Shown: positions 1-12,900 of the stretch, piece after piece | How positions within the stretch are numbered: the stretch's first letter is position 1 | Layout of the letters: every line of letters begins with the position of its first letter | Source of the DNA: Stereocaulon alpinum | Lineage: Eukaryota > Ascomycota > Lecanoromycetes > Lecanorales > Stereocaulaceae | Direction: 5' to 3' | Assembly (NCBI GenBank): GCA_018257865.1 | Contig: JAEUBA010000026.1 | Span: 248,001-312,000 of the forward strand | DNA length: 64,000 bases | Program-made: the position numbers and the translations under genes | Notes under the pieces: model-generated | Databases searched by the model: none | What the model was told of the DNA's origin: nothing | What the model saw: only the letters and a program-made list of their open reading frames with translations

Positions 1-1
1 T

Positions 2-3000
2 CTTTACCTTCTAATTTAATACTATCTACTACTAATCTAAACCCTATCTAGTATATAAATACTATTACCTAAGTATACTATTACTCTAAGTATAAGTACT
101 TTTAATACCTTCGGGACCTAATCTAATTCGATAAGTTACCTCTTAACTATATTAATACTAATTATATACCTCTAAAACGGTCCCTATCTCCTTATAACTC
201 TAATTCTAAAGCTAGTAAATTAACCTTAAAACCTCTTAGTAATACTAATATCTTCGGCCTTTAAGCTAAATATATACTACCTTAGGCTTCCTTAGGTCCT
301 CCTCTAGTAAAATAATTATATAAAGAGATAACTACCGCTTATCCCTAAAAGACCCTACTAACTTAAAGACCTCTAAAGCCTATACTATAAACCTCTTCTT
401 CTAATTTAACTCCTACTACTAGCGGAGCTTTAAAATACCTATATTATAGTAGATATTATAGCAGCTAAAGAATCTTATAATAATAGCGCGAACTTACTAC
501 TTACTATAGTAGCTAAAGAATTCTATAATAGTAGTAGAAGCTTCCCGCTTACCTCTATCTCTATCTTAAAGTCTAACTTTAGGTACTCTTAGTAGGTAGA
601 AGAGATAGATAATTAGCTTATATTTAATAACTTAAAGCCTTTTACTACTAAAACCTAAGTAAAAGCCTATACTATAATTTATAACTAACTTAGGTTTAAT
701 ACTTAAAAGATTATAAAGAACCTTACTATAGTAGATAAGATTCTAACTAAAGTCTCCTTAAATTTTAAGCTAAAAGGAACTAGTATCTATATTAAATTAG
801 TATAATACCTCTATTTAATCTCTCTAAAATCCTCTAAGGATATCGCCGAATATACCTAAAAGTTCTAAGAGGTTAATACTAAACTTAAGGAGCTTAACGC
901 TAAAGTAGCTTTACTAAAACTATACCTAATTTACCTCTATCTCTTAAGACTTAATAAAGCTTATAATACCTTTAAAATAGCTTATATTTAAAGCTACGCC
1001 TTATTTAGCGCTAATAAAGTTAACTTTAATAAAGTCTCCTTAGTAGCCGCTAATAAGGAATAACGAATTTAAGCGTAGTATAAGTACTCTAAACTAGTAA
1101 TATTTATAGATAGGAGGTCTATAAAAGACTATAACTCTATAAATAATAAGCCTTAAGAATACTACCCCTATTATAAGAAGCTTAAGCGAAAAGATACCTA
1201 TTTAATTATAAAGTATTAGTAGCTTTACCCTAAAATAAAGCCTAAAAAGTTTAAGTCTAAAGACGAAAGGTCTAAGAAATAGAAGCTAGAATATAATAAT
1301 AGCCTTATTAAAGAATTAATATTTAGGACTCTTACTACTAATAGCGACTTTAATATTTAAAGCGCTAGTATAAATAAGGTCCCTATAATTAATATTAGAT
1401 ATATAGCGGTAATAATACTAGAAGTTAATCTATTAGGCCTAACTATTATTAATATAGGGTATATATAATACTTATTCTACTAGTGCTTTAACTTCGTAAC
1501 CTTTAAGCCTACTATTAGTACTCTAATTACTAGAATTAGTAGGGTATAGCTTAAACTAACTAAGTATAAAATAATAAAGATCCTATACCTAAGGAAGAAT
1601 ATACTATTATATAATATCCTCTATATACCTAAATTAGGGGTAAACCTCCTTTTAGGCTCCTAGCTAATAAATATTAGAATCTATATTAAATTCGCTAAAA
1701 ATAATTATATAATCTTATACCCTAAGCTTAGTAATATAATCGCTAAATAATAATTTAGCCTCTATATATTAGAACTTCCCTAGGAGTAACTTATATTAAA
1801 TATATATAGTATACCTCTAGATACTATCCGCTAGCTTTAGTACGCCCGTATAGGTTATATAGGTTAATAAAATATAAATTAGCTACCTAATATAGCTACT
1901 AAAGTAGACTTCTTAAAGAAATTCTTAGATAAATTAACTTATAAATACTATATTCTAAGCTGCTATTAGTCTACCCTATATAAGGACTTTATTAAGCTTA
2001 GAACTTACTTAATAGAATTTATCTATAGTAATATTATAGGGCCTATTAAGCCTATTAGTTTTAATAGTAGTAAATAGGTAGTTATTATTAAAGATAACTT
2101 TACCTACTATTCTAAAGTCTATTATATAAAATATAAATTAGAGCTTAGGGATCTATTCCGACGGTTTTAGTATAAGTATAAGTAAGTAGGGCGCCTAATC
2201 TAACGCCTATATATAGATAATAGGGGCGAATATATTAAAGGAACCTTTTAAGAATACCTTAACTTTAAAGGGATTATTTATAAACCTATAGTACCTAAGA
2301 ACCTAGAATAAAATAGGACTACTAAATATTTTAGATAGGTTCTTATTAAATATACCTATTCTCTACTACTAAGCTCTAAACTTAATAAATCCTTTTAGCC
2401 TAAAATTATAAAAACGGCTAATTACCTTACTATCTAAAGCTTAGTTATAAAGCTTAGAAAGACCCTATATAAGGCCTTCTATAAATATAAGCCCTATCTT
2501 AGGTACCTAAAGACCCTTAGCTCTAATATATAAGCGCGAAACCGTCTCTAAAAGAAATTTATAGATAAAAGTAACCCCTATTTCCTTTTAGGATATAAAG
2601 GGGATAGCTATATCTTTCGCTTATAGTTACCTAAATAGCGCGCTATTATCCGCGCTATTAATATCTATATATAGGAGAAACGGCCCTACTTCTATAGGGG
2701 TAAAGAGCCCCCAGCTAAATACTAATAAACCTCTAATTTAGGGGAGGCGTATAATAGGAATTAGAATTCTATTAACTTTAACTTTAATATATCTCTAGTA
2801 TAATTACCTAACTAAGAATCCTTAGGAGAATTACCTCCCTTACCTCCTATATCTTCTAAAGAAGTATTACCTTCTCTAAGCCTAAGTTTACTATTAATAC
2901 TAGGCTCTCCGGCCTTATTATAGCTAGTATTACTAATAATAATAGGTACTATAGAAGAGTAAGAGATAACTTAAGTCCTAGTAATATACCCTAAGCTTAA

Positions 3001-4700
3001 TATCCCTAATATATAGAACCTCTCGCTAGACCCTCTCTATAGGTATTTAGTAATCTCTCTACTAGTTTAGATAAATTTAGCGGAACCCTATAAACCTAAA
3101 ACTTACGCTAAAGTAATAGCTAATAATATATATAAAATATAGTAGGAGCTCGCTATAAATAACGAATTTAACTCCCTTATAGCTAATAATACTTAGATAC
3201 TAATATTACCCTTAGATAGCTAGAAAGTTCTTAGGGGTAGATAGGTCTATACCTTAAAATATAGCCCTAAGGGGGAAATTATATACTATAAGGTATACTA
3301 AGTTATTTAAGGCTTTAAGTAATAAAAAGGCCTTAACTATAATAAAACTTTCGCCTTAGTAGTTAAATTTATAAGCTATAAGGCTATATTTATAATTACC
3401 GCCGCTATAGATTAGGACCCAAAGTAGATAGATATTAAAATAGTATTCCTCTATAAAGATATAGAAGAGGAGATCTTTATAGAATAGCCTAAAGATTTCG
3501 TTTAAGGGGAGGTAAAAGTTTACCGCCTAAATAAAGCCTTATATAGCTTAAAATAATCCCCCTAAGTATAGTATAATACCTTTACTAGCTTTATAAACGC
3601 TAAATTAGGCGTAGTCCTATTAAAAGCTAACTTAAGCGTATTTATTAACCCTAAAGATAGGACGCTAATTACCCTATATATAAATAATTTATTAATTATA
3701 GGCCCTAGTAAGGAAGCTATTTAGAGGGTTAAAGATACCCTTAACTATTAGTTCTATATAATAGATCTTAGGCTATATAGTTATTACTTAGGGATAATAG
3801 TTACCTAAAACCGCTAATAACGAACGCTATAACTAAGCTAAGAGGCTTATATTAAGAAAGTACTTTAGAACTTTAGCCTCTAGGAATATAAAGAAACTAC
3901 GACCCCTATAGAAATAACTTACTATCTAGAAAAAGCTCTTAACGGTTTCTAAGCTAATACCTAAGATTAACTACTATATTAAAAAGCTATTAGGTTACTA
4001 ATATACGTAATACTAGGAACTTAACCTAATATTATATACCCTATATTAGTAGTTAGCTACTATAGTATAAACCTAATATAAGCTTATTAGGGTACGGTTA
4101 AACGAATCTTCTAATATCTTAAGTTAATAACTAAATACTAATTAACGTTCTTAAGACTAATTTAGGTACTAATAAGCTATACTAACTCTAATTAGGCGGG
4201 AGACCGTAATACGCGTTAATCTACCTTAGGGTATATCTTTAACGTAGGTAGTAGGGCTATTAGCTAGTTATCTAAGTAATAACCTATTATAGCCCTTTCT
4301 ACTTATAAGGCTAAATATATTAGTTAGACCTTAGTATCTAAGGAAGCGGTATAGCTTTAAAACCTACTAAGGTAGCTTAAGCTTAGTAGCTAGAAACCTT
4401 AGGTAGTAATTATTTATAAGGATAATTAAGGTATAATCGCCCTTATAAAGAATCCGGAATTCTATACTTATAGTAAGTATATCGATATACGCTACTACTT
4501 TATTAGGGAGTAAGTTATTAATAGTATAGTAGACCTCTACTATATACCTACTAAGTATTAAGTTACTAATAGGCTTACTAAACCCCTCTATAAAGATAAG
4601 TTCGTAGAGTTCCGTAATAACTTAAGCTTAGAATATATTACCTAAGGTAGAGCTTTAGTAGAAGTAGCTACTTAGATTTAGTAGGAGTAGCTACTTAGAT
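2..4700 (+). pseudogene. Copia-A gag-pol polyprotein remnant
   Basis: One reading frame (codons starting at positions 2 modulo 3) carries every recognisable domain, with no frameshift needed. A UBN2-like capsid region lies at about 540-1080. A CCHC zinc knuckle whose Cys/His codons became Tyr lies at about 1160-1215. The integrase core has the IDN.GEYIKG motif at 2213-2240. Reverse transcriptase shows DIK..FLY.DIEEEIFIE at 3431-3490 and a YVDD box mutated to YINN at 3677-3688. RNase H runs to about 4650. Stops are almost all TAA or TAG where related proteins have Gln or Trp, as RIP predicts. The true start and stop are not resolvable. The protein would make virus-like particles, copy the RNA and insert the cDNA. 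Confidence 0.9.
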
Positions 4701-5091
4701 CTAGTAGGAGTATCCCTAAGGATCGTATATAAGTACTACTTAATTAGGGCTACTATACCCGGATTATCCCTAAAACTATATTATACTTTATAGTATCTAT
4801 TAACCCTATATACTACCTAACTACTTATTAGTAAGAAATTAGTATATATAGGCTAATAGCGAAAATAAAAATTTAAATAACTATATCTTATTATTTTCTA
4901 AAAAGTTTTAGTAGTAATAGTAAAAGATAAGCTCTGCTATCCTACTAAATACTAGGTATTTAAGGTGAAATCCTACTAAGTAACGGGTTATTAAGGTAAA
5001 AAGTAGTTATAACTAGCGTATAGTAAATTAGTCGTTTTAGCGGACTATAATTTAATTATCTAGTATTTAGCATACTATATTTAAGTAGGAG
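4701..5091 (+). other. Copia-A 3' untranslated tail and polypurine tract
   Basis: No domain is recognisable between RNase H and the 3' LTR. A ~24-bp direct repeat containing GTAGCTACTTAGAT straddles about 4660-4706. An AT-rich block at 4862-4885 resembles 51129-51153 in the tail of Copia-D and 57373-57393 (reverse) in Copia-B. The last nine bases, AAGTAGGAG (5083-5091), are the polypurine tract that primes plus-strand synthesis. Confidence 0.6.
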
Positions 5092-5221
5092 TATTAAAAT
5101 TCGGGTATTCGTATACTAAGCCTTAGTGTTAATAACTAAGACTTAGCACTAACCCTTATTTATATCTTATATAGTCGCACTTAGCTAGATAATCAAGTGT
5201 TCTACCTATTACATTTTAACA
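5092..5221 (+). repeat. Copia-A 3' LTR
   Basis: A 130-bp LTR beginning TATTAAAATTCGGG (RIP form of TGTTGAAATTCGGG) and ending CATTTTAACA. It matches the two 132-bp LTRs of Copia-B in reverse orientation and contains an imperfect palindrome around CTAAGCCTTAG...CTAAGACTTAG. Confidence 0.9.
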
Positions 5222-6460
5222 GGAAGCTACTACTTCTAAAGTCCTAAATAACCTACCTTCCTTTAATATAAGGGTTAACTTTTTTAGGTAGGATCCCCTA
5301 ACTATAGATTTTATTTCTAGAATTACTCTAGCTTTTTAAGGTAATTAAATATAGATAGTAATTCCTATATATTCTCTAACTAGTTATAGTCTAACTACTT
5401 AATTAGATACCTCTTTTTCCCTTTAATTACCTAATAATCTAAAATTTCCTTAATATTATACTCCTTATTATCTTAATCTAAGAGTAGCAGCGTAGTCCTT
5501 AGTAGTATTTTAGGGTTTACTTTCTTAAATAATAATATATAGAATACTAGGTACTTCCTTATTAGTTATAGGAGGTCTAGTATATAGTTTATATCCCCTT
5601 TATATTCCTTTATAAGGAACGGTCTTAGTTTTATATAGTTAAGCTTATTACTAGGCCTATTAGTTTTAAAATTTCTGCGAAGAAGATATACCTTATCCCC
5701 TTTAGAAATATTCGGTCCTATTAAATATTTTTAATTATAATATATTACTAAGCGGTTACTTAAAAACTATAAGTCCTTTTATAATTTTTAATAGATTTTT
5801 ACTATTTCCTTAGTAGCGATAGCTGCTTTCTATACCTTTAGCTCGATTCCCTTTAGTAATAGGGTTATATATAGCTCAAACCCGTAATTAGCTTAAAATA
5901 GCGTTATATCTATTAGGTTAGATATTAATCTATTATATACTAGCTGCGCTACTAGTAGATAGGATACCTAATTATCTTATTAGTAATTAATATAGTACTA
6001 AAGATATTACTCTAGTATTTAGTTAGTTCTCTCTATCTAACTATTAGTCTATAGATAGAATACTATACTTATCTTTATCTTAATTCCTATTATATCTATT
6101 AATAATCTCTAAAACTTAGAGGTAAAGAGTTTATCTCTATTTAAGATAATCTCTTTAGAAAGCCCGTAGTTAGCTACTATAGTTCGTAAGAATATATATA
6201 CTAGATCTTTAGTATCTAATACTTCCTTATATAATACGAAATACGCTATCTTAGTTAATTAGTCGTTAATTACTAAAATCGTATTATAGTATATACCTAT
6301 TAGTCGTTCCTTTAACTTTAGGAGTTTAATAACGAAATCCTATATAATACTCTTTTATAGACTATCTAGGTAAGCTAGTAATTTTAACTCTCTATAAGGC
6401 TTATATTAGGGGTACTTAGTCCTAATATATATATTATATTTATTAATACGATCCTTAATA
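5222..6460 (-). pseudogene. Gypsy-1 integrase core and C-terminal chromodomain
   Basis: Read on the minus strand. Integrase catalytic sequence resembling VINDRLTKIAYF lies at about 6238-6275 and NRDKLFTSKF followed by a Trp-derived stop at about 6107-6143 (SDRD in intact relatives). The chromodomain lies at about 5360-5470, with EYNIKEILD then KGKKRYLIK and LENI, the usual Tyr-Leu-Val-Lys-Trp-Lys-Gly core altered by RIP. In chromoviruses this domain binds methylated histone H3 and steers integration. LINE-1 interrupts the piece at its right end, after TSD copy 6448-6460. Positions 5222-5355 show no domain. Confidence 0.85.
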
Positions 6461-6540
6461 AAATAGCGACGACGACGAGTACGACGGGCGAGTAGGCCTA
6501 CTAGGCTAGACGAGCGATTACACTGGGTTATAAACCTAGT

Positions 6541-8098
6541 AAAATAATACGAGATAGAGGGGGAGGAGAGAAGGGGGTTATTAGTAGCGAAGGTAGATAG
6601 AGTATACGTCCTAATATAATAATAGAGCGATAGCGATAGTAGTAGAAGCCTATTAAAAGACTATAGGGCCCTTAAGGTAGGGAAAGAACTAATAAAAGAG
6701 CGTAGTATATAAAGGCTACGGAGTAGGCGCTACTAGAGTTTATAGAGAAGGTTTAGGGGACGCTATAAGCGAATATAAATAAGACTATATAAAGCTTCTT
6801 CTAGAACGTAGTAGAGAGGATTACGGAGTATATATAGGAGAATATAGCTAAGAGATATACTATAAAGGAATACTATAGCTAATTAACGCGTAAAGACTAC
6901 CTAACTAGAAGGGTAAATAATAGCTAAGCAGACGTAGCCTATATAGCCTAAGGGGGCTAGAATACTATCTACCTAGCTATACCTAAGATAGAAGATATTA
7001 AAAAAGCGAAGTAGATAATAGTTAGAATTAATAATAATAGCGAAAAGATATAGATAGCTATAGTAACCCTCCCCTAATTAATATAAATATTTAGAGGAGT
7101 AGGAGGAGTAACTAAGGAGATTATTATAATAAGGAGGACTATAGGGGGGGATATTATTCTTTAGATAGCCTTAGTAAAGGCTAGAGAAGAGCTAGAAAAG
7201 GATAATAGGTAGATAAGGAGACTCTATAAGTTAGTAAGGGTACTTTAGAAGATAATAATAGTAGCGGTCTATAGAGTAAAAAAGATAATAGATATAAAGG
7301 ATTAATAGGGGGTCTTTAAAACCCTAAAGAAAAATAATAGGAAGCTCTACTTAGAGTTAGAGATAATAAAGGCTAAGTAGCCTATATTTATATTAAAGCT
7401 AGATATACTTAGGAGGGAGAAGAGGTTCTCTATAATAATAATTAAGGTCCTAAGCCTAAAAGCGGCGAACTAACTTATTATAGAGGGAATAGTAGTAGAG
7501 AATAGCCTCCTCTTCTATAATTATTAGGAGAGAGAGGTTACCCCTAAGTAGTACTTTAACTACTATAGATATAGATATATTATTAAAGCGTATAAATACC
7601 CTACCCGCTATAGGATATACGCCTAAAACTATATAACTAATAATTATATAGAAAGAGCTAGTAGTAAGCCTAAGTATATAGTATATAAAGAGGAGTACTT
7701 AGTATAAAGTAAAACCTACTTAATCTAATAGAAGGAGAATACTAAGGTTAAGTAGAGAATTAAGTATAAGCTAAAATACTTTAAAGAGACCCTAAAGTAA
7801 TATTTAGTAAAGCTTATACTAGTAATACTAAAAAGGACTAGCTTAGAAAGGTAGTATAAAGTAATCTCTAAAAGGAAGAGGAAGGCTTTAGAGGATATAA
7901 TAGATAAGCCTTAGAAAGGAATTAAGGAGGTAGTAAAGAGGGGATAACTAATAACCCTCTTTAAGATAGAGTAAGGGTAATAGCCCCTATCTATAGAGAG
8001 GATTAGTCTAATAAATACCCTTAGATAGACTTTAGGAGTAGTAAAGACTACTAAGACTACCTAAATATAGGAGAATATCTAAGTAGCCTTTACTTAAT
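6541..8098 (+). pseudogene. LINE-1 ORF1 (gag-like RNA-binding protein) remnant
   Basis: Frame 1 modulo 3. An N-terminal region carries LLEFIEKV at about 6726. The middle is Lys/Glu-rich and probably coiled-coil. Near 7543-7620 lies a CCHC knuckle whose Cys codons now read Tyr: YFNYYRYRYIIKAYKYP, from C-x2-C-x4-H-x4-C spacing. In Tad-like elements ORF1 binds the element RNA and assembles the ribonucleoprotein. The start is uncertain because ATG is rare after RIP; 6541 is only where the frame becomes readable. The end is placed at the stop cluster near 8098, just before ORF2 in another frame. Confidence 0.75.
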
Positions 8099-8111
8099 AA
8101 GGGATATACCC

Positions 8112-9644
8112 TACCTAAAAATACTATAGTATAATATATAGAGAAAGAAGGATATAGTAATAGCACTAGTTCTTAAAAATAAAGATATAAAAGATATAGA
8201 CGTATTAGTAATCTAAGAGCTAGTATATAACCTAATAAATAGAACCTTATATAATATAAGTATAAGTAGATTCTACTTAGTTTATAGAGGAGACTTAAAG
8301 GCTAGGACGTATTTTTATATAAATAAGAGGATAGATCCTAATAATTAAGGGGTAGAATACTAGAGAGGCGACTTATACTTATTATAGATCTAAGTTATAA
8401 AGACTTAGAAAGATATTAAGGAGGGGATAGAGAATACTAGAGGGCTATTAAGGGAGAGAGTATAAGTATATAACGTCTATAACCCCTTACTAGTAAGCTA
8501 TATATAGAAGGATAATCTAATAACTATCCTAAAACTAGAGGAAGCGCTAGGGAATAAGGGTAAATATATAATTATAGGAGACTTTAACCTATACTACCTA
8601 TACTAAAATAACTTAAGACGAATAATATACTACGCTATAGCAGATAAGCTACTAGAGGTAGTAGGAGAGAGAGATATAATTCTAAGACTACTAGAGAAGG
8701 TAGTTATATAGTAGAATAAGGGCTTAGAGAGTACTATTAACCTTATATTCCTAACTAAAGGCGCGTATAATATAATAGTAAAGTATAGGGTAAGGAATAA
8801 CCTTAATATAGGATTAGACTATATACTAATTATTATAGAGCTAAAATAGATATAAAGCGAACGCCTAGTATATTAAAAGAGGGCTTAGAAAAGGATAGAG
8901 GTAAAGGTAACTAGGGAGGAAATCTAGAAATATATAAAGATTCTAAATAAAGTAATAAGCTAGTACCTAGTAGACTCTAAAGATATAATCGACTAGTATA
9001 TTAATAGGCTTATAGCTATACTATAAGAGGTAATAGAAGATACTATCCTATATAAGGAACCGTACGTAGGGGCTAAGCTATATTAGAATAGGGTATATAT
9101 AAAGGTAACTAAAGTATTATAGATAGCGCTTAAGGCCTACTATTATAATAGGAACGCAGAAACTAAGGAAGCCCTCTATTAAGCTAAAAGGGAAAAGGTT
9201 ACTACCCTATAGAAGGCTAGAATAATAGCTTTTAGAGAGGGAGTCTATAAGGTATTACTAAGATTAGAAGGAGTATAGTAACTTACTAAGTAGGGAAGGG
9301 AAAGGAGTATATACCTTAAAGAGCTACTATAATTCCTAGCTATTAAAGACGGAAATAGGAATAAAGTAATAGACTTTAAGGGGAAGGTAAAGGCCCTAAG
9401 GAGGGTCCTCTTCCTACCCCTACCCCTAGTAGACCTAATAGATATAGAGGGGGCTAACTACCTAGAACCTATAGTAATAGATAGTAAGATTACCTTAAAG
9501 GAGGTAAAGGACGCGATCTAGTACCTAGCGGCGGATAAGGCCTTAGGGATCTTAGGGATCCTAAATAAGTTCCTAAGAGCAGTATACGCAGAAATAACGG
9601 AGATATTTAGAAGGATATTTTAAGTATACTTAGACTATAGATAC
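8112..9644 (+). pseudogene. LINE-1 ORF2, endonuclease half, 5' of Copia-C
   Basis: Frame 0 modulo 3. The endonuclease begins with K-I-L-(Q)-Y-N-I at 8118, continues through DIDVLVI(Q)E, and shows the catalytic IIGDFNLY motif at about 8568-8595. Residues around INLIFLTKGAYN and LDYILIIIELK follow. The frame stays open, apart from Gln/Trp-type stops, to the Copia-C site, where codon TAC 9642-9644 joins TAC at 14571 with no loss of phase. The endonuclease nicks the target so that its 3' OH primes reverse transcription. Confidence 0.85.
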
Positions 9645-9827
9645 CGTTGGCAATATATAGTGAAATCTCTAACGTTAAACCCTAGCACTAGGCCTATTAT
9701 AGTTAGCGTATCTCTAAGAGCCTTATTGCCCATATAACTTCTAGTCTTAGTAATAGTAGTAATAATCTACTCGATTACCTCTATATTTACTATAGTATAA
9801 GCTTCTTAGCTCACCTATATACTAAAG
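9645..9827 (+). repeat. Copia-C 5' LTR
   Basis: 183 bp, beginning CGTTGGCAATATATAG and ending ATATACTAAAG. It is directly followed by the primer binding site at 9828. TSD GATAC precedes it. Confidence 0.93.
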
Positions 9828-9842
9828 GGTTATAAGCCTAGG
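9828..9842 (+). promoter_or_regulatory. Copia-C primer binding site, initiator tRNA-Met type
   Basis: GGTTATAAGCCTAGG directly abuts the 5' LTR. Undoing two RIP changes gives GGTTATGAGCCCAGG, complementary to the anticodon stem-loop of a fungal initiator tRNA-Met rather than to a tRNA 3' end. Drosophila copia is known to prime from a 5' half of this tRNA. The match is seen here; its use as a primer is inferred. Confidence 0.75.
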
Positions 9843-9941
9843 TTTAGTACCCGTTAGTAACTACTACTATCTATTCTAGGCCCTTAGTAGATAGTACTAT
9901 ATTATTTAACTATATATTAATACTCTTAACACTCCCTAACA

Positions 9942-12900
9942 TTATCTCCTCCCTATTACTCGGAAGATTTGGAAGCGGCTATAGAGTCGTCAACCTATAA
10001 GATCGAGAAGCTAAAGGGGGCGAAGAATTAGCTACGGTTTAAATATAAAATATAGGCTATATTCGAAATAGACGATACCTAGGACGTAGTTAGCAGTAAA
10101 GAAAAAAGACTTATTAAACCTCTACGCCCTATATAAAGATCGTCTATTACTGCTAATAATAGTATAGTAATCCCTGCGATTGTAGCTACTAATACAGACT
10201 TAGCTGCTTACTAAATTCGCCTCTCCTAATAGGATAAAGAGGATAAAGACTGGAAGAAGAAGAATTACAAGGGTATTACACGCCTTATATTTTATACTGA
10301 GGAAGGCCCTAGGGAGTATATTAGGGGGTTAGATACTATCTATACCTAATAGGAGATACTAAAGAAGTAGTATAGGGTCTCTAACCTCTTAATACAAGAC
10401 ACAGCCTTATATACTATTACTTATATCTAGTCCTTATCCTATAAATCTATCTAGGAATATATAGAAGCTATTAAGAAGTAGCAGACTATCTTAGTTAATA
10501 TAGGCGTTAGGCTTCTAGCTTAGATACTCTCTTTATTCTTTTAAGGAGGACTTAAGGCTAGACTTAAACCTTATATATTCTAATTAATTTAAGTAGTAAA
10601 GGCCTTTAGCTGGGAACTCGAAATTAATAATATATTATCTGCCCTTTCGGAGTATAATCGACGTATTAAAATCTAAGAGGATACGTCTAAGGCTATAGCA
10701 GCCTAATTCGGAAAGTAAGATAAGTAGGATAAGCCTTAATTTAAGAAGAAAAAGGATACTAAGACTACTAGTTAGAAGCACGGTAATCCTCCTTATAGTT
10801 ATTACTACTTAAGGACTTATAGCGATACTTACTGCTTCCTGCTATATCTAGAACTCCGCCTAAAAGACTAGGTCCTAGCTGCTGGTAAGGAAGACTTAAC
10901 GATTAAAAGCTAACGTAAGAAGGCCTCCTTAGCTAGATATAATAGGAGTACTAAGGACTTACTATTAACAGTAATTCGTATTATTAAGGCCCTCAGTACT
11001 AAAGTTATTAATATATTAATCCCTTCTACTCCGAAGGAATAAGCCGTCTATATAGACACCGCCTCTAATATATATACGCTATAGGATCGGTCTAGATTTA
11101 AAGACTATAGGCCTAGTAATAAAACCCTTACCGGTATTAATAGTAAGGCTCTAAAAGTCCTTAGGATTAGTACTACGCTGTATCTAAGAGTTCTCTATAG
11201 TAAAGTTAAATACGTCTAAATTAGTAACGTATATTATATCCCTAATATAAATTATAACCTTCTATTAATTATAATACTGGAAGATAAGGGCTGCTACGCT
11301 ATAATTAAAGACGGATACTTCGATATTATTAACTCTAAGGATAATAAGGTTATACTAAGAGGCACCTATATTAGCAAGAGCTATTTGCTCAATATAAAAT
11401 ATTTAGATCTACCGTAAGTATTAAGATCTTTTAAGAAGTCTCCAGCTAATTATACGTCTTAGGATAAATAGTATCGACGCCTTAGCTATCTAGGTATATA
11501 AGACGTTAAGAAGCTATCTAAAATTACTACTAGTATTAACGCCGCTATAGCTGATAAGCTTTAGAAGGATATTCCTCTATATAAGCTATATAAGGAATAT
11601 ACTTTAGGTAAGATAACTAAGGTATATAATCGAATTCCTTATCGATAAGACGCCTTTAAGCGAGAGACGGTTAAAGGAGCTAAGATTTTATTAGATATTA
11701 CTAGAGGCGGTCTTATTAAGGTTACTAAGGGAGGATATCGCTACTACGTCTCCTTTATTTACGAGGCTATTAATATAGTCTAGATTTATATACTAAAGCG
11801 TAAGTTAGAACTTCCGACTATAATACGATACTTTCTAGTCTAGATAGCGAATTAGGGCTATCTAGTATATCGCTTTACTAGCGATAATAAGGCTATCTAC
11901 GCGTCTAAGGAAGTCTAGGATACTCTCCTAAACCTTAGGATTTAATAGGAGCCTTTAATACTATACACGCCTAATTAGAACGTAATTGCGGAGCGTACCT
12001 TTTATACGCTTTTTAGACGTATAAGAGCTATTCTTTAAGATACTGGATTCGGCTAATCCCTATAGGGTAAAGCTCTTAACTATATTATCTATACTAAGAA
12101 TAAGTCTCCCTTATCGATTAATTCAGCTACTACTCCTTATAGAGCTTAGACTAGGACTAAGACTAATATCAGCCTATTTAAGCCTTTTAGATATATTACC
12201 TATATCTATAATACTAATCCTTCTCTGAAGAAATTGGATAATAAGGCTATTAAGTGCAAATTCCTAGGCTATAGTAAGAATAATAACTAGTACCGCTTCT
12301 AGGACCTTTAATATAAATACGTTATTTCTTCTACTTAGGTTTAGTAGGAGCTCAACGCCTCTATCGATAATAAAGAGATAGGGGGTGATAGCGAATTTAA
12401 TAAAGACAACTCCTAGTAATTCTTTACTATCGATAAGCCGCTATTAGCTAATAAGGACGTCTAGGCTACCTAAGCTACTAACGTATTACCGGTAGAAGAT
12501 ACTCGATTACCTAATTTAGATTCGGAAGATAAATAGACTATACTAGAGTCTCCGCCTTCGCCTTCGCCTTCGCCCTTACCTCCGTCTTTACGTCCTCCTT
12601 CGCCTTAGCTACCGCTAGACTTACCTCTACCTCCTCCTAACCTAGAAGTCCGCCTAACACGCACTTATATTTAGGAGAAACCTAATTATAGGTATTAGAA
12701 GAAGGGATTTATAGCAAGGGCTTATAAGGTAACGGTAAACTAAGTACCTACTATCCCCGTAAATATCGATATTACCCTTTCCGGCCCTGATAAGGATAAT
12801 TAGATAGTAGCCTTATAGGAAGAGCTTAATTTACTAGAAGAGATAGGAATATAGGATATACCTACCCTACTTCCTAAAGGTAGGAAGGCCCTACTTAGTT

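Larger units (their letters stand above)
1..5221 (+). mobile_element. Copia-A, Ty1/Copia LTR retrotransposon, 5' end outside the window
   Basis: A Ty1/Copia element in the order gag, integrase, reverse transcriptase, RNase H, then a 3' LTR at 5092-5221. It is the same family as Copia-B at 57062-62998, which lies in inverted orientation. By alignment, base 1 here corresponds to about 62222 in Copia-B, so roughly 0.78 kb of 5' end (LTR, primer site, leader) is missing only because the window starts here. The base after the element is 5222, where Gypsy-1 sequence begins. The left TSD is not visible; GGAAG (5222-5226) would be the right-hand copy if the TSD is 5 bp. RIP is heavy throughout. Confidence 0.93.

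Noticed and set aside
6461..6540. CGACGACGACGAG run as a microsatellite
   Set aside because: It is short, irregular and sits at the 5' end of LINE-1, where a GC-rich promoter or UTR is expected.
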